Shown here piece after piece: positions 62,496 through 64,000 of a stretch of DNA of 64,000 nucleotides. The translations under genes were made by a program, and so were the position numbers. How positions within the stretch are numbered: the stretch's first letter is position 1; each line of letters begins with the position of its first letter. The notes below the pieces were generated by a model. That model saw nothing but the letters and a program-made list of their open reading frames with translations, ran no database searches and was not told where the DNA came from. Origin of the DNA: Planctomycetaceae bacterium (GTDB lineage Bacteria > Planctomycetota > Planctomycetia > Planctomycetales > Planctomycetaceae); the NCBI GenBank assembly GCA_002726205.1, contig PBSL01000001.1, forward strand, positions 1-64,000, given 5' to 3'.

Positions 62496-64000
62496 CCGAC
62501 ACCCGTTTTGGGGAACTCGAAGGGTCCAGTGATCTGGCGGCAACGCAGCAGCAACATCCACACGCTTTGCCGGAACGTGCCTGGCCAGGGCGAGCCGCTC
62601 CTTTTGCCGTGGCGGCGCTGTGCTTGTTGGTGACGGCCTGGTCGGTTCGTGAACCGGGCCTGACCACCGATGAACCTCGATACATCGAGAACACCGAACG
62701 GTTGCACTCGTGGTTTGGTCAACTGGTCGACCAGGGTCCGAGCGTGGCCTTCCAGCACCAGCAACTGGCCGACGGGTGGTATTACGCCCGTCCCGACAGC
62801 AAGAACCTGCCCCTGGTCAGTCTTGTTGGGTCGCTGGGCAGGCTGACAGTGGGCCGGTTCGACTCGGAACCTGCCTCCTACCGGTGGGGCAACCTGCTGA
62901 TCCTGGCAGTGACCTGTGGCGTCGTCTTTGCCTGGATCCGAGAGGAAATCTCGCCCCCGGCCGCCGTGGTTGCCGTGGCCGCGCTGGTCGGCATGCCCCG
63001 TGTCTTCACGCATGCACAGCTGATGAGCATCGACCCCCTGGTGGCCTCCTTTCAGGTCCTTTCCTGCTGGGCGCTCTGGAAGAGTCGCGACCACCGGGGC
63101 TGGACCTGGCCGGTCCTCTTCGGAGTACTGGCGGGAATCGGTGCCATGTCAAAACCGACATTCTGGCTGATCGTCCCTGGCTGGATTATCTGGGCCGCGT
63201 TCACCGGCCCCAGACGTCTCTGGCGAGCAGGAGTCTGCCTGGTGATCGTGGCCCCACTTTCGGCGTTGTTCCTGATGCCTCCCTGGTGGACGAATCCGCT
63301 CGCTGGATTTCTCGACTATCTCGACCTGCTGCTGAACGATCCGGCCGGATGGAAAATTGATGTCTACTACCTCGGCCACATTTTCCAGACCGAGTTGACC
63401 CCGGGAGTCGCCCCGATTCCGGTTCCCTGGCACAGTGTCCCGCTCCTGACGGCCATCACCACTCCCCCCTGGATCCTGGTGCTGCTCGTCGTGGAAGTCA
63501 TCGGCTGGATTCTCGCTTTGCTGTTGGCCGTGTTGACCGCCCGGGCCGACAGGGCAACTGATCACCCCGTCCCGGACCCATCCGAGGACACGGCGAGTGA
63601 GAACCGGGCGATCGCACTGCAGGGATTGTGGCTCATGGCAGCCGCCATTCTCCCCCTGATCGTGATGCTGCCTGGCACGCCGGCCCACGACGGCACCCGG
63701 TTGTACCGCCCGGCGCACTATTTCGTCGCATTGCTGGTTGCCGCGGGTTTCGAGAGGATTCGTCAACGCTGGCTCAGTGACCGTCGCCATTGGCTGACCG
63801 CGACATCAGCCGCCAGCCTGGCCGTTCTCGCCACCTGGACAACTCTCGCAGCCCAACCCGCAGGACTTTCCTACTACAACAGCTTCGTTGGTGGTTTCGC
63901 TGGCGCATCCCGGACGGTCCCGCTGGGGCCTTCGTTGCCCGAACCACGGCGACCGTTGCATGAGATCAGTTACTGGTGGGAGTTGCTCAACCGCAGGGCT
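62492..64000 (+). CDS. Glycosyltransferase-39-like membrane protein (3' end outside window)
   Basis: A frame open from a GTG that overlaps the fabI TGA (GTGA) to the right edge, 503 codons without a stop. It has an N-terminal helix (about 37-52), then [13 protein letters not shown], which matches the early acidic motif of dolichyl-phosphate-mannose-type GT39/ArnT enzymes, and at least nine further helices. Residue spacing of PKNLPL-like [11 protein letters not shown] fits the same fold. Such enzymes glycosylate lipid or protein using a polyprenyl donor. The C-terminus is missing. Confidence 0.8.
   Translation, partial: MTDTRFGELEGSSDLAATQQQHPHALPERAWPGRAAPFAVAALCLLVTAWSVREPGLTTDEPRYIENTERLHSWFGQLVDQGPSVAFQHQQLADGWYYARPDSKNLPLVSLVGSLGRLTVGRFDSEPASYRWGNLLILAVTCGVVFAWIREEISPPAAVVAVAALVGMPRVFTHAQLMSIDPLVASFQVLSCWALWKSRDHRGWTWPVLFGVLAGIGAMSKPTFWLIVPGWIIWAAFTGPRRLWRAGVCLVIVAPLSALFLMPPWWTNPLAGFLDYLDLLLNDPAGWKIDVYYLGHIFQTELTPGVAPIPVPWHSVPLLTAITTPPWILVLLVVEVIGWILALLLAVLTARADRATDHPVPDPSEDTASENRAIALQGLWLMAAAILPLIVMLPGTPAHDGTRLYRPAHYFVALLVAAGFERIRQRWLSDRRHWLTATSAASLAVLATWTTLAAQPAGLSYYNSFVGGFAGASRTVPLGPSLPEPRRPLHEISYWWELLNRRA

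Noticed and set aside
1-64000. CRISPR array, insertion sequence, prophage or defence genes
   Set aside because: No spaced direct-repeat array, transposase, integrase, terminal inverted repeat or restriction/toxin gene was found; the only tandem repeats are the two coding 27-bp ones.

Overview
The window is high-GC, densely coded bacterial chromosome that looks like Planctomycetota (PVC superphylum). The evidence is a Pirellula/Verrucomicrobium-type membrane-bound dehydrogenase with a terminal c-type heme site, two Tat-exported DUF1501 proteins, planctomycete-style TDxGL leucine-rich repeats, a fused SecD-SecF, the futalosine menaquinone genes mqnA and mqnC, and lipid A genes (lpxC, lpxA) with LptF/LptG-type permeases. 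I see no rRNA, tRNA, CRISPR array, insertion sequence or phage gene. It reads as a core-genome segment of short operons, not an island.

Layout. 1-1272 (+): tail of an acidic-repeat protein, a strong hairpin, then a primary-type sigma factor. 1269-9280 (-): a glycosyltransferase, rsmH, a LysM membrane protein, a small FtsL-like protein, then glcD-glcE-glcF. 9426-12375 (+): queA and a large secreted protein of unknown function. 12478-17689 (-): an HemX/CcsA-like membrane protein translationally coupled to hemA, then the heme-binding dehydrogenase. 17900-22889: a secreted HExxH protease (+), small unknown genes (-), an LptF/G permease (+) and a DUF1501 protein (-).

23361-33622 (+) is a long, tightly packed run: mqnA, mqnC, an ABC-2 ATPase, an ABC-2 permease fused to a CPBP protease, an amidohydrolase that may be the aminodeoxyfutalosine deaminase, two unknown proteins and a methyltransferase. 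33893-37533 (+) is an outer-membrane block: OmpH/Skp-like chaperone, lpxC, lpxA and a coupled Gfo/Idh oxidoreductase, followed by a second LptF/G permease (-). 38900-43671 holds an LRR protein, an NHL-repeat protein, a luciferase-like oxidoreductase and a second DUF1501 protein.

43766-48906 (+): gap, rpe, a degenerate histidine-phosphatase protein, accD, a Ser/Thr kinase and tsaB. 48915-54330: a secreted alpha/beta hydrolase (-), then a dihydroorotase-family enzyme, a metallophosphoesterase and an SDR dehydrogenase (+). 54367-61446 (-) is a Sec locus: a GspF-like protein, tgt, yajC, an unknown multi-TM protein and a secDF whose N-terminus carries a lipobox-like signal and leucine-rich repeats. 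61656-64000 (+): fabI coupled to a glycosyltransferase-39-like membrane protein that runs off the window.

The most unusual items are the LRR-bearing SecDF with its unknown membrane neighbour, the histidine-phosphatase homologue lacking both catalytic histidines, the RsmH-LysM-FtsL-like cluster, the NatB-CPBP fusion inside the menaquinone operon, and a small gene that appears split by a +1 frameshift. Gene starts were often settled by 4-base GTGA or ATGA overlaps with the upstream stop. Start choices without a clear Shine-Dalgarno are marked as uncertain.
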